This document shows positions 37,656-46,442 of a DNA stretch of 64,000 nucleotides, piece by piece. The notes below the pieces were generated by a model that saw nothing but the letters and a program-made list of their open reading frames with translations, had not been told where the DNA came from and did no database searches. Source of the DNA: Salinicoccus sp. Bachu38. GTDB lineage: Bacteria > Bacillota > Bacilli > Staphylococcales > Salinicoccaceae. The translations under genes and the position numbers were made by a program. Each line of letters opens with the position of its first letter. Position 1 is the stretch's first letter. The stretch is from positions 1,054,001-1,118,000 of the forward strand of contig NZ_CP138333.2 of assembly GCF_038561955.2 (NCBI RefSeq), written 5' to 3'.

Positions 37656-39515
37656 ATGAGTCCGATTAAAGTATTGGATAGTGCGATACAGAACAAGATA
37701 GCCGCAGGCGAAGTGGTCGAGCGTCCGAGCTCCGTGGTCAAGGAGCTGGTCGAAAACTCCATCGATGCCCATGCGACGCAGGTCGAAGTGTTCATCGAGG
37801 AATCGGGAATGAAGCAGATCCGTATCGTCGACAACGGGGACGGCATCCATCATACGGATGGCCCGCTGCTTTTCCAGCGGCATGCCACAAGCAAGATCGA
37901 TACGGACTACGACCTCTTTCAGATCCGCTCCCTCGGTTTCCGCGGGGAGGCGCTGGCAAGTATCGGTGCCGTGGCGAAAGTGACCGTGGAGACGAAGCAC
38001 AGTGCAGGCAATCCGGTCTTCATCCGTTTCGAAGGCGGAAGCCTGATCGAGCAGATTCCGGGCAAGGAGCGGCAGGGGACGGACATCACCATCACCGACC
38101 TCTTCTTCAACACCCCGGCCAGGCTGAAGTACATGCGCTCCATGCGGACGGAAAGCGGCAAGATCATCGACATCATCCAGCGCATGGCGCTTGCCAACCC
38201 GAACATCAGCTTCCGCCTCGTCCTGGATGGCCAGGAGAAGGTCATGACGAAAGGGAACGGCAACCTCAAGGAGGTCATCAGCGACATATACGGTCTGAAC
38301 GTCGCCCGCCATGCGGTCGAAATCGATGCGCACGATGCGGACTTTGAAATTCGGGGCTATGCCATCCGCCCGGAGATCAACCGCAGCAACAGGAACTATC
38401 TCAACATCTCCGTCAACCGCAGGTTCATCAAGAACTTCAGGCTTTCGCAGTCGATCGTGAACGGCTACCATACACTGCTGCCGAAGGACAAGTCTCCGAT
38501 CGTGGTCATCGACATCACGATGGATCCGAAACTGGTCGATGTCAATGTCCATCCGTCCAAAATAGAAGTCCGCTTCTCAAAGGAGCGCGAGCTGAACAGG
38601 CTGCTTGAATCGGCGATCGGGACGCATGTGAAAAATGAAATGCTCATCCCTGATGTATCACGGGAGAAGCCGCGGCGGCAGGAGAAGTCCACCCAGGAGG
38701 CGCTGGATTTCACTGCAGAGCGGTCCGTACCGCCAAAAGCAGAGCCATCCATACAGAAGACACCGGCAGCCCGTGATGATGAAAGCACACCGGGCGGCTA
38801 CAGGGTGGCCCCAGAGCGGACGGTGCTGAAGGAGGCGCGGGCACGGACACCGGAACCGTCCACTCCGCCGAAACGGCGGGATACACCAGCGCACATCCCA
38901 CATACGCACTCCGGGGAGGAGGAACGGGAGAAGCTGCCCTACCTTGAGATCGTCGGCCAGCTGCATGGCACCTACATCATCCTGCAGAACGACACCGGCA
39001 TGTATATGATGGACCAGCACGCCGCCCAGGAGCGGATCAAGTACGAATACTACTCGGAAAACATCGTCCAGGAGGAAACCGATGGCATCCCGCTGCTCAT
39101 CCCATATACATTCGAATTCCCGATGAATGATATAATAGCGATAGACGACAGGCTGAAAAGGCTCCAGTCCCTCGGTTTTGAAATTGAGAAGACCGGAATC
39201 AGACAGTACGCCGTGACGCGGTATCCAAGCTGGATCGATGAGAAGAATCCGGAAGCCGACATAGAGGACCTGATCCATTTCGTCTCCTCAAAGGAGGACT
39301 TCTCGGTCAGCCAGTACAAGGAGGAGATGGCCATCATGATGAGCTGCAAGCAGTCAATCAAAGCCAACCACTACCTGGACAGGCCGCAGACAGAAGCGCT
39401 GCTCGAATCCCTCAGGGCATGCAGGTCGCCCTACACCTGCCCGCACGGCCGGCCGGTCATCATCCATATGAGCACTTACGAAATCGAGCGCATGTTCAAC
39501 CGCATCATGAAATAG
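37656..39515 (+). CDS. mutL: DNA mismatch repair protein MutL
   Basis: GHKL ATPase and latent endonuclease that couples MutS to strand removal. ATG 37656 (MSPIKVLDSAIQNKIAAGE) is the conserved start. 619 residues: ATPase domain (ELVENSIDA, DNGDGI, GFRGEALASI), a variable Pro/Arg-rich linker (about 340-430) and a C-terminal dimer domain with the nuclease motifs DQHAAQERIKYE, SCKQSIKAN and CPHGRP, so it is the endonuclease type found in bacteria without MutH. Confidence 0.96.
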   Translation: MSPIKVLDSAIQNKIAAGEVVERPSSVVKELVENSIDAHATQVEVFIEESGMKQIRIVDNGDGIHHTDGPLLFQRHATSKIDTDYDLFQIRSLGFRGEALASIGAVAKVTVETKHSAGNPVFIRFEGGSLIEQIPGKERQGTDITITDLFFNTPARLKYMRSMRTESGKIIDIIQRMALANPNISFRLVLDGQEKVMTKGNGNLKEVISDIYGLNVARHAVEIDAHDADFEIRGYAIRPEINRSNRNYLNISVNRRFIKNFRLSQSIVNGYHTLLPKDKSPIVVIDITMDPKLVDVNVHPSKIEVRFSKERELNRLLESAIGTHVKNEMLIPDVSREKPRRQEKSTQEALDFTAERSVPPKAEPSIQKTPAARDDESTPGGYRVAPERTVLKEARARTPEPSTPPKRRDTPAHIPHTHSGEEEREKLPYLEIVGQLHGTYIILQNDTGMYMMDQHAAQERIKYEYYSENIVQEETDGIPLLIPYTFEFPMNDIIAIDDRLKRLQSLGFEIEKTGIRQYAVTRYPSWIDEKNPEADIEDLIHFVSSKEDFSVSQYKEEMAIMMSCKQSIKANHYLDRPQTEALLESLRACRSPYTCPHGRPVIIHMSTYEIERMFNRIMK

Positions 39516-39526
39516 GGAGGCAAAAG

Positions 39527-40402
39527 ATGAAAATCAGCGAACGCATGGTATACAACGAGGGCAGGGAAATACAGACCACAATCTTCTCGCCCGAAAGACC
39601 CATCTGCGCCATCCAGCTGCTCCATGGCATGGCCGAACACAAGGAGCGCTATACCGAAATGATGACATGGCTTGCGATGAACGACTGCATGGTCGTCATG
39701 CATGACCATCGGGGCCATGGGAAGGATACCGGAGATCCCGGACATTTTGACGATTTCAACCTGCTGATCGATGATGCGCGGGCGGTGTCCAGGCTGATTC
39801 CCCGGTCTCTGCCGAAATTCATCCTTGGCCACTCCATGGGATCCATCGTGGCCAGAAGGCTGCTCGAACACGGCATATATGATGGCGGCATCATCGTCGG
39901 CACCGGCAATAAGGATGCCATCACCGACCAGGTTGCGTCGAAACTGCTCAGAAAGGTGGCTGATGCCACACCAAAAGCGCGATCCAAGACGATCAACCGG
40001 CTGGCTTTCCTCGGATATGATGCATCTTTTGAAGGCATGCAGAAGAACAGATGGCTTTCAGCGGACGGGACGCATGTCAGGCAGTATAATGAGGATCCAT
40101 ACTGCGGATTCCTGATGAGCAACCGGGCACTTTCCGAAATACTTCGCCATGTCAGGCTCAGCCGGAAGCACCGGAGCCTGAAGAAGCTGGATCCGCAGGC
40201 GCCCATACTTCTGATCGGCGGCAAGGAAGACCCGTTCTCCAACAGGGGGGCCGACGTGAGGAAGCTTGCGCGCCGCTACAGGCAGTATGCGGATACGGTG
40301 ACCGTACAGCTGTATGATACCAGCCGGCACGAAGTCCTGTTTGAAAAGAATCGCGAACAGGTTTACAACAGACTACTGGAATGGGTGATGAGACATGTCT
40401 GA
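39527..40402 (+). CDS. Alpha/beta hydrolase, monoacylglycerol lipase-like
   Basis: 291 residues of the Hydrolase_4/lysophospholipase group. Oxyanion segment LLHGMAEHKERY (about 28-39), nucleophile elbow GHSMGS (about 104-109), a distal DxxxxxH pair with the His in DTSRHEVLFE. ATG 39527 follows AGGGAGG. It is between mutL and miaA, as in staphylococci. Substrate not predictable beyond an ester of a lipid or small acid. Confidence 0.85.
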   Translation: MKISERMVYNEGREIQTTIFSPERPICAIQLLHGMAEHKERYTEMMTWLAMNDCMVVMHDHRGHGKDTGDPGHFDDFNLLIDDARAVSRLIPRSLPKFILGHSMGSIVARRLLEHGIYDGGIIVGTGNKDAITDQVASKLLRKVADATPKARSKTINRLAFLGYDASFEGMQKNRWLSADGTHVRQYNEDPYCGFLMSNRALSEILRHVRLSRKHRSLKKLDPQAPILLIGGKEDPFSNRGADVRKLARRYRQYADTVTVQLYDTSRHEVLFEKNREQVYNRLLEWVMRHV

Positions 40403-41336
40403 AAAGAAGAAACTGCTTATACTCGTGGGACCCACAGCCATCGGGAAATCCAAGCTCGGTGTTGAAATCGCAAAGCGGTTCAACCTCGAAATCATCAGTG
40501 GCGACTCGATGCAAGTCTATCAGGGAATGGATATCGGCACAGGGAAGATCACCGACGAGGAGATGGACGGCGTGCAGCATTATATGATCGACGTCATGCC
40601 CCCGGATACCACATTTTCAGTGCACCAGTTCCAGAAACATGTGGACGAAATCATAGACGAATTCCACGAAGACGGCCGTGTACCGTTCATTGTCGGCGGG
40701 ACGGGTCACTATATCCGGGCGCTCATCTATGGATATGAATTTGACGATGAGGACGACAAGGAGAAGCGGGCGTTGACAGAACGCCTCGAACAGCTGGGGA
40801 CGCCGATCCTCCACAGCCGCCTCAGATCCATCGATCCGAAGCTTGCCGAGGAGATCCATCCAAACAACCGCAAGCGTGTCATCCGCGCCCTGGTCAAGCA
40901 TGAACTGAGTGACAGGATCAGCAACAGAATAGGCCCCGGCTACACAGATGAGTTGAAATATGATACATTTATAGTAGGATTGACACGTGATAGGAAGTCG
41001 ATTCACAGCAATATCAACGCACGTGTCGAAAAGATGTTCGAGATGGGGCTCGAGGATGAGGTGAGGAACCTGTTCCAGCGCCGGTCACTATCGAAAACAG
41101 CGGGCGCGGCTATCGGCTATAAGGAATTTCTCCCGTACTTCGAAGGGGAGGCATCCCTCAATGATGTGAAGGAAACGATCAAGCAGCATACCAGACAGTA
41201 TGCCAAGCGGCAACTGACCTTCTTCAGAAACCAGCTCCCCGTAAAGTGGTATGATCTTGATTCAGTGAATATGGATATAATATTTGAGGATATATATCAA
41301 TTCCTACAGATGAAGGAGAGAAAGAAAAATGACTAA
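40395..41336 (+). CDS. miaA: tRNA dimethylallyltransferase MiaA
   Basis: Adds the dimethylallyl group to A37 of tRNAs reading UNN codons. 313 residues with P-loop VGPTAIGKSKLG (10-21), SGDSMQVYQGMDIGTGK and the insert/anticodon-binding domain RRSLSKTAGAAIGYKE. It overlaps the hydrolase by eight bases and hfq by eight bases. MiaB, which acts next on the same base, is not in the window. Confidence 0.96.
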   Translation: MSEKKKLLILVGPTAIGKSKLGVEIAKRFNLEIISGDSMQVYQGMDIGTGKITDEEMDGVQHYMIDVMPPDTTFSVHQFQKHVDEIIDEFHEDGRVPFIVGGTGHYIRALIYGYEFDDEDDKEKRALTERLEQLGTPILHSRLRSIDPKLAEEIHPNNRKRVIRALVKHELSDRISNRIGPGYTDELKYDTFIVGLTRDRKSIHSNINARVEKMFEMGLEDEVRNLFQRRSLSKTAGAAIGYKEFLPYFEGEASLNDVKETIKQHTRQYAKRQLTFFRNQLPVKWYDLDSVNMDIIFEDIYQFLQMKERKKND

Positions 41337-41523
41337 TGGCGATCTACAGGATAAGTTTCTCAGCGAATTCAAGGAGTCCGAAGTCGAGGTTACCGTATTT
41401 CTGGTGAATGGTTTTCAGATGAGGGGCACTGTCATCGATTTTGATAAATTCGTTATCCAACTCCATTCCGGCGGCAAGAACCATCTGATCTACAAGCATG
41501 CCATCAGCACATTTACAAAATAG
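41329..41523 (+). CDS. hfq: RNA chaperone Hfq
   Basis: Ring-forming Sm-like RNA-binding protein. Only 64 residues, the short form without a C-terminal tail. Sm1 segment VTVFLVNGFQMRGTVIDFDKF and Sm2 IYKHAISTFTK are clear. ATG 41329 overlaps miaA, the classic miaA-hfq pair; GGAGAGAAAG gives the RBS. Confidence 0.95.
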   Translation: MTNGDLQDKFLSEFKESEVEVTVFLVNGFQMRGTVIDFDKFVIQLHSGGKNHLIYKHAISTFTK

Positions 41524-41524
41524 C

Positions 41525-41556
41525 AAAAAGCATCCCATCGCAATGGGATGCTTTTT
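41525..41556. terminator. Bidirectional terminator between hfq and the peroxidase gene
   Basis: Arms AAAAAGCATCCCAT and its exact complement around CGCA (41525-41538, 41543-41556). T-runs exist on both strands. Confidence 0.92.
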
Positions 41557-42041
41557 TAGCCTCTCAGCACCTTTTTAACGTCCTCTTCAAGTGCCATGGG
41601 CGATTTCTGCGGAGAAAACCGGTTCACGATCCGGCCTTCCCTTGAAATGAGGAACTTGGTGAAATTCCATTTCACAGTGTTGGTGAACAGGCCGCTTCTG
41701 CCCTCGGTCAGATATTTGAACAGGGGATGGATCCGGTCGCCTTTGACCTCCGTCTTCTCCATGACCCGGAACGTCACGCCGTATTCGTTACGGTAGTGGG
41801 TCTTGGCGGCGGTGGCATCAAGCGGTTCCGAATTCATGAAATCATCGGAAGGGAAGACGAGTATGACGAGCCCCTCATCCCTGTATTTCTGATAGAGAAA
41901 TTCAAGTTCCGAAAGCTGGTTGCGGAAACTGCATTCGCTTGCTGTGTTGACGATAAGTATGACTTTGCCCGCAAAGTCCGCCATACGCATCGGTGTACCG
42001 GTGTCATCATGGACTTCTATATCATATAGATGCGTCTTCAT
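41556..42041 (-). CDS. Glutathione peroxidase-family thiol peroxidase
   Basis: 161-residue thioredoxin-fold protein of the GPx family; bacterial members usually reduce peroxides with thioredoxin or bacillithiol. Minus-strand ATG at 42041 follows AAAGGGG. The peroxidatic Cys lies in NTASECSFRNQ (about 35) and the Trp-Asn pair in WNFTKFLI, but the Gln-containing motif FPCNQF reads FPSDDF, so the Gln of the catalytic tetrad is Asp, and CGFTPQ reads CSFRNQ. It may therefore be a divergent or weakly active enzyme. Position between hfq and hflX matches staphylococcal bsaA. Confidence 0.82.
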   Translation of the reverse strand: MKTHLYDIEVHDDTGTPMRMADFAGKVILIVNTASECSFRNQLSELEFLYQKYRDEGLVILVFPSDDFMNSEPLDATAAKTHYRNEYGVTFRVMEKTEVKGDRIHPLFKYLTEGRSGLFTNTVKWNFTKFLISREGRIVNRFSPQKSPMALEEDVKKVLRG

Positions 42042-42180
42042 GATTTTGGACCCCTTTCTAAAAGCGAGAAACACAAATATATAACTTATTTAGACAAAAT
42101 ACTCCCATGCTAAACAAAAACATCTCTATCCGTTCAGCAAAAAGGGTATGATATATTAAAGTAACGTAGGAGGTGCTCAA

Positions 42181-43419
42181 GTGTCAAACACATATAGAGG
42201 TGTCATCATCGCAGTGAACACACCGAAAAGAAAAGACATTCAGACAGAAGTGGAGGAGCTTCGGAGCCTTGCAGAATCGGTCGGCATCGAAATCATCGGT
42301 GTCCATATCCAGAACCGTACGACAAAGGATCCGAGGTCCTATGTCGGTACCGGATTCCTCTCGGAAACACGTGAAAGCTATGATGTGGATGAGGAGATAG
42401 ACTATACGATTGTCAATGACGAGATTACGGCCAGCCAGAACCGTGCAGTAGAGGCGGTCATGGATACGAAGGTCATCGACCGTACACAGGTCATACTGGA
42501 CATATTCAGCCTGAGGGCACAATCGAAGGCCGGGCAGCTGCAGGTAGAGCTTGCCCAGCTGCAGTATCTCGTACCGCGTCTGAAAGGCCAGGGCATCAAC
42601 CTGTCCCGCCTCGGGGCCGGCATCGGCACAAGGGGGCCGGGAGAGACGAAGCTCGAAACCGACCGCAGACACATCAACCAGCGGATAAAGGAGATAAAGA
42701 AGCAGCTCAAAGTCGTGGAATCCCATCGTGAGAGATACCGTGAAAAGAGGAACCGCAACCAGGTTGTCAAAATTTCGCTGATCGGCTATACGAATGCCGG
42801 GAAGTCGTCTCTGTTCAACACGATGGCGAAAAGTGATACGTATGAGGAGAATGCCCTGTTCGCCACACTCGATCCGAAAACAAGGCAGATTACACTGCCT
42901 TCCGGATTCGAATGCATTCTGTCCGATACCGTCGGATTCATCCAGAACCTGCCGACGACATTGGTCGAAAGCTTCAAGTCCACGCTTGAGGAAGCGGCCG
43001 ACAGCGACTTTCTGATCCATGTCATTGACAATAGCTCGGAAAATCTGGAAACCCATTACGATACCGTGAAGAAACTTGTGGCCCAGCTCAACATGGAGCA
43101 CATCCCTTCCATCGTCTTCTTCAACAAGACGGACATCGATGACGGACGGTACTACACACCAGGTGAGCCGCATGCCTATGTCAACAAGGACATGCCGCCC
43201 CAGGATATCCTGGAGGTGCTCGAAGGGTTCATGAAGGAATATATGGAGGAATATGAAGCCGAGCTGCCCATGTCCGAACCCCAGAAGATCTACGACCTCA
43301 AGCGGTATACCATCGTCGATGAACAGGAGCTTGATGAAGAAGCGGGGACATACAGGCTGAAAGGCTACGAACCACCCGGTTCATGGAGCCGGAGAATTTC
43401 AGAAAGAAACGAGGCATGA
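42181..43419 (+). CDS. hflX: Ribosome-associated GTPase HflX
   Basis: GTPase that rescues or splits stalled and stressed ribosomes. GTG 42181 behind AGGAGGTG. 412 residues: N-terminal HflX domain (TKDPRSYVGTGFL), a coiled-coil helix pair with GAGIGTRGPGETKLE, the G domain with GYTNAGKSSLFN (about 202), DTVGFIQNLP and NKTD, then a C-terminal domain. Divergent from the peroxidase gene. Confidence 0.95.
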   Translation: MSNTYRGVIIAVNTPKRKDIQTEVEELRSLAESVGIEIIGVHIQNRTTKDPRSYVGTGFLSETRESYDVDEEIDYTIVNDEITASQNRAVEAVMDTKVIDRTQVILDIFSLRAQSKAGQLQVELAQLQYLVPRLKGQGINLSRLGAGIGTRGPGETKLETDRRHINQRIKEIKKQLKVVESHRERYREKRNRNQVVKISLIGYTNAGKSSLFNTMAKSDTYEENALFATLDPKTRQITLPSGFECILSDTVGFIQNLPTTLVESFKSTLEEAADSDFLIHVIDNSSENLETHYDTVKKLVAQLNMEHIPSIVFFNKTDIDDGRYYTPGEPHAYVNKDMPPQDILEVLEGFMKEYMEEYEAELPMSEPQKIYDLKRYTIVDEQELDEEAGTYRLKGYEPPGSWSRRISERNEA

Positions 43420-43423
43420 CCGC

Positions 43424-44680
43424 GTGGAGTATACAGAAACAGATATCAGTCGCCTGATTGAGGAAGCAATCGAAGAGATCGATCCGATCATCAGGGAAAA
43501 CAAAAAGATCGCAAGAAAAAATTTTAAGAAAGTCATGCATGCCTTCCATGAGAATGGGGTGGCCGAAAGCGACTTTTCCGGCACGACAGGCTATGGATAT
43601 GATGATGTTGGACGGGACAAGCTTGAAGAGATCTACCGTATGGTCTTCAGGAGTGAGGATGCGCTCGTCAGAAGCCAGATCATCTCAGGCACCCACGCCA
43701 TCAGCCTGGTCCTGCTCTCACTGCTCGAGGCGGGTGATGAGCTCATCTATATCAGCGGCGAACCCTACGATACGCTTGCCAAGGTCATCGGCAGTTCCGA
43801 TCGGGACGTCGGCAGCCTGCGGGAGAAGGGGGTAGGCTGCCGGTCCATCGATCTCGTGGATGACCGGTTTGATGAAGCGGCGATCATGGATGCCATAACA
43901 GATCGGACGAAGATGGTCGCCATCCAGCGCTCCCGCGGATACAGCATGCGCAAGTCGCTGACCATCAGTGAAATGGAGGCGATGATCAGCAGGATAAAAG
44001 CGGAATATCCGGACATCATCGTCTTCGTCGACAACTGCTACGGCGAGTTTGTAGAGACCCGCGAACCGGTCGAGGCCGGCGCGGATGTCATCGCCGGGAG
44101 TCTAATCAAGAATCCTGGCGGCGGACTCGCCCGGATGGGCGGCTACATCGCAGGGGATCAGGACCTCATCACGCGGATCAGCTACCGACTCACCGTGCCC
44201 GGCATCGGCAAGGAGATGGGGGCGAGTTTGAACGCCAACACTGACATGTACCAGGGCTTTTTTATGGCGCCGCATGCGGTGGTGGAGAGCCTGAACGGAG
44301 CAGTACTGACGAGTCACCTGCTGTCGAAGGCGGGGCTTGCGACAGATCCGGCACCGGATGCAGAACGGACTGATCTGATCCAGAGCGTGTCCTTCAATAC
44401 GGAGGCGGAGATGGTCACCTTCACCCAGATGATACAGAAGGCCTCGCCCGTCAATTCACAGTTTCTTCCCGTGCCAAGCGACATACCGGGATATGAGGAT
44501 CCGGTCATCATGGCCGCCGGAACATTCGTCCAGGGCGCCTCCCTCGAACTCAGCGCAGACGGGCCGATCAGGGAACCCTACACTGTATTCGTCCAGGGCG
44601 GCCTCGTCTTCGAGCATGTCGTCCATGCGCTCGAAACGGCTCTTCTCGAAATGCGGGAGAAGGGCATGATACAGGTATAG
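43424..44680 (+). CDS. Cys/Met metabolism PLP lyase, YnbB / aluminium-resistance family
   Basis: 418 residues of the COG4100 (methionine gamma-lyase-like) fold type I PLP family. ISGTHAISLVLLSLLEAGDEL holds the cofactor-binding glycine region, FVDNCYGEFVE the PLP Asp, and SLIKNPGGGLARMGGY the Schiff-base lysine (about 225). GTG 43424 follows hflX by four bases. True reaction unproven. In Staphylococcus glnR-glnA follow; here they do not. Confidence 0.85.
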   Translation: MEYTETDISRLIEEAIEEIDPIIRENKKIARKNFKKVMHAFHENGVAESDFSGTTGYGYDDVGRDKLEEIYRMVFRSEDALVRSQIISGTHAISLVLLSLLEAGDELIYISGEPYDTLAKVIGSSDRDVGSLREKGVGCRSIDLVDDRFDEAAIMDAITDRTKMVAIQRSRGYSMRKSLTISEMEAMISRIKAEYPDIIVFVDNCYGEFVETREPVEAGADVIAGSLIKNPGGGLARMGGYIAGDQDLITRISYRLTVPGIGKEMGASLNANTDMYQGFFMAPHAVVESLNGAVLTSHLLSKAGLATDPAPDAERTDLIQSVSFNTEAEMVTFTQMIQKASPVNSQFLPVPSDIPGYEDPVIMAAGTFVQGASLELSADGPIREPYTVFVQGGLVFEHVVHALETALLEMREKGMIQV

Positions 44681-44690
44681 AAACACCGAT

Positions 44691-44745
44691 AAGCGTCCTT
44701 CAAAGGAGCCACGGAAGATGTGGAAACTTTGAAGGGCGCTTTTTT
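44691..44745 (+). terminator. Intrinsic terminator after the ynbB-like gene
   Basis: AAGCGTCCTTCAAAG (44691-44705) pairs with CTTTGAAGGGCGCTT (44727-44741), one G-U, with TTTTTT after it. A second small hairpin may form in the 21-base loop. Confidence 0.85.
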
Positions 44746-44883
44746 GTGTCTAAAATATCTCGCAATAGCGAAAAAAATGTTAACGATTTGAAACAGGCGG
44801 TACCGGGAGGGGGAAATGTCATATAATAGATGTATTGATGATACATGTTTAAAAGGAAGAGAAAAATTTGAAGGGGTGATTGC

Positions 44884-46101
44884 ATGTCCATGGCAACAAC
44901 GGACGTCAGCAAAGTAAGATCTCTGCTGCTCAGGATGAACCGGGGAGAGCCGGTGGAGAGCGTGATGGCTGATTTCAGCGCGGCATTGGAGGAAATGGAA
45001 CCGGGTGAAATGCTTGGTGCGATAATGGAAGTGAAGTATGTGGAAAAGGAGGTTTCCATATATGATGTCAGGGAATTTCTCGATATCCATGAACACATCC
45101 ATCGTAAATCATTGACTGATATCCATGTATCAAAAGATGGCAGTCATCCACTTCGCATACTGAAGAAGGAAAACAGGCTGCTTTCCGGATCGCTGGAAAT
45201 CATCGGCCACCTTCTCGAGTGCTACGAGGCAGGGGAGCGGACGATGGTGGACACGCTCATCGCAGAAGTCATTCGGTTCGAGGATATCAACTGCCACTTC
45301 AACAGGAAGGAGAAACTCTATTTTCCACTTCTCGAGCGCCGCGGCATCTATACACTCCCGCGGAAGATGTGGGCGCAGCACGATACCATCCGCCTTCTGC
45401 TCCGGGCTTTGAGGAAACGGACGGAAAAGATCGACGACATCAAATTCCGTCATGTAAGAAGATCGTTTGATGACCTGAAGGACGCGTGTGAGGAAATGAT
45501 GCTCGAGGAAACATACCTCCTCATACCGTTGACACAGTCCCTGTTCAAAGAGCGGGATTGGACGGCGATTGCAGCGGAGAGCAGGGCATTCGGATATGCG
45601 ATAGATTCCGTGGGCAAGTATCAGAATGGAAGTGGATACGACAGGCGGAATCAGTCCGAGTCCCTGGATGATACGGTCCACATGCAATTTGGCGGGGGCT
45701 ATCTGACAGCGAAGGAAGCGAACCTGATACTGAATCATCTTCCTGTCGAAATCACGTTTGTCGATCGGAATGGACTCTTCAAATACTTCAATGACATTGT
45801 GGAATCAGGTGAGATGATGTTCATACGTACACCACTGTCCATCGGCAGGAACGTTGCCAACTGCCATCCGCCGAAAAGTACGAAGAAGGTGATGCACATC
45901 ATCCATGACCTGAAAAAGAGGAAAAAGGAATCAGAAACGATGTGGTTCAGAAAGAAGGACAAGTATGTCCATGTCACATATAAGGCTGTATTCGATGAAA
46001 GTGGCGACTTCATGGGCATTCTCGAATACGTGCAGGATATCCAGCCGTTCTTCGAATTGCCGAGGGAAGTAAAACGCGGCCCGAGTCCAAAACGGAGGTG
46101 A
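44884..46101 (+). CDS. DUF438 / hemerythrin-like / PAS domain protein
   Basis: 405 residues in three parts: DUF438 (about 10-80), a hemerythrin-like four-helix domain (about 85-230; histidines in LEIIGHLLE, NCHFNRKEKLYFPLL, WAQHDTIR), and a C-terminal PAS-like domain (about 275-395, LNHLPVEITFVDRNGLFKYFND). This is a known architecture of cytoplasmic sensors of oxygen, NO or redox state, but partner and ligand are unknown. ATG 44884 follows AAGGGGTGA. A TATAAT occurs at 44822-44827 without a good -35, so expression may need an activator. It stands alone between two terminator regions. Confidence 0.82.
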   Translation: MSMATTDVSKVRSLLLRMNRGEPVESVMADFSAALEEMEPGEMLGAIMEVKYVEKEVSIYDVREFLDIHEHIHRKSLTDIHVSKDGSHPLRILKKENRLLSGSLEIIGHLLECYEAGERTMVDTLIAEVIRFEDINCHFNRKEKLYFPLLERRGIYTLPRKMWAQHDTIRLLLRALRKRTEKIDDIKFRHVRRSFDDLKDACEEMMLEETYLLIPLTQSLFKERDWTAIAAESRAFGYAIDSVGKYQNGSGYDRRNQSESLDDTVHMQFGGGYLTAKEANLILNHLPVEITFVDRNGLFKYFNDIVESGEMMFIRTPLSIGRNVANCHPPKSTKKVMHIIHDLKKRKKESETMWFRKKDKYVHVTYKAVFDESGDFMGILEYVQDIQPFFELPREVKRGPSPKRR

Positions 46102-46171
46102 TGGGGGCTGACGTCCGTCTCTTCCCCTCATGGATATATCCCATGGAACTAAAATATTTAAAAATTTGAAT

Positions 46172-46200
46172 TTGACAGAAAATTATATAGCTGATATCAT
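46172..46200 (+). promoter_or_regulatory. Promoter of the SAM riboswitch transcript
   Basis: TTGACA at 46172-46177, 17 bases, TATCAT at 46195-46200 with TGA in front. The riboswitch begins about 28 bases after the -10. Confidence 0.75.
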
Positions 46201-46227
46201 AGCTTTTAACTCTAAATTGAATATATT

Positions 46228-46335
46228 CCTTATCAAGAGCCAGGGGAGGAAATTGGTCCTGAGATCCTGCGGCAACCCCACTTTCAAAAGTTGAACGGTG
46301 CCAATTCCAACAAGCGTCATGCTTGGAAGATGAGG
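46228..46335 (+). promoter_or_regulatory. SAM-I riboswitch (S box) aptamer
   Basis: Conserved elements in order: CTTATCAAGAG (46229-46239), GGCAACC (46271-46277), GGTGCCAATTCC (46297-46308) and GATGAGG (46329-46335). P1 is CCTTATC (46228-46234) with GATGAGG. The downstream gene should be off when S-adenosylmethionine is high. Confidence 0.95.
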
Positions 46336-46352
46336 AGGAGCGTCTCTTGCCT

Positions 46353-46386
46353 AATACCTCTTCCTCATTGGATGGGGTATTTTTAA
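46353..46386 (+). terminator. S-box terminator
   Basis: AATACC (46353-46358) pairs with GGTATT (46376-46381) and a short T-run follows. The competing antiterminator pairs ATGAGGAGGAG (46330-46340) with CTCTTCCTCAT (46358-46368), which uses the 3' strand of P1. Confidence 0.75.
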
Positions 46387-46442
46387 TTTCCTACTTTTTT
46401 GATGGGTTTTTTCGATGAATACTGTAAAGGGAGAGATGATCT

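Noticed and set aside
44746-44883. SigB-type promoter ahead of the DUF438 gene
   Set aside because: No GTTTAA plus GGGTAT pair at 12-15 bases; only a bare TATAAT is present.
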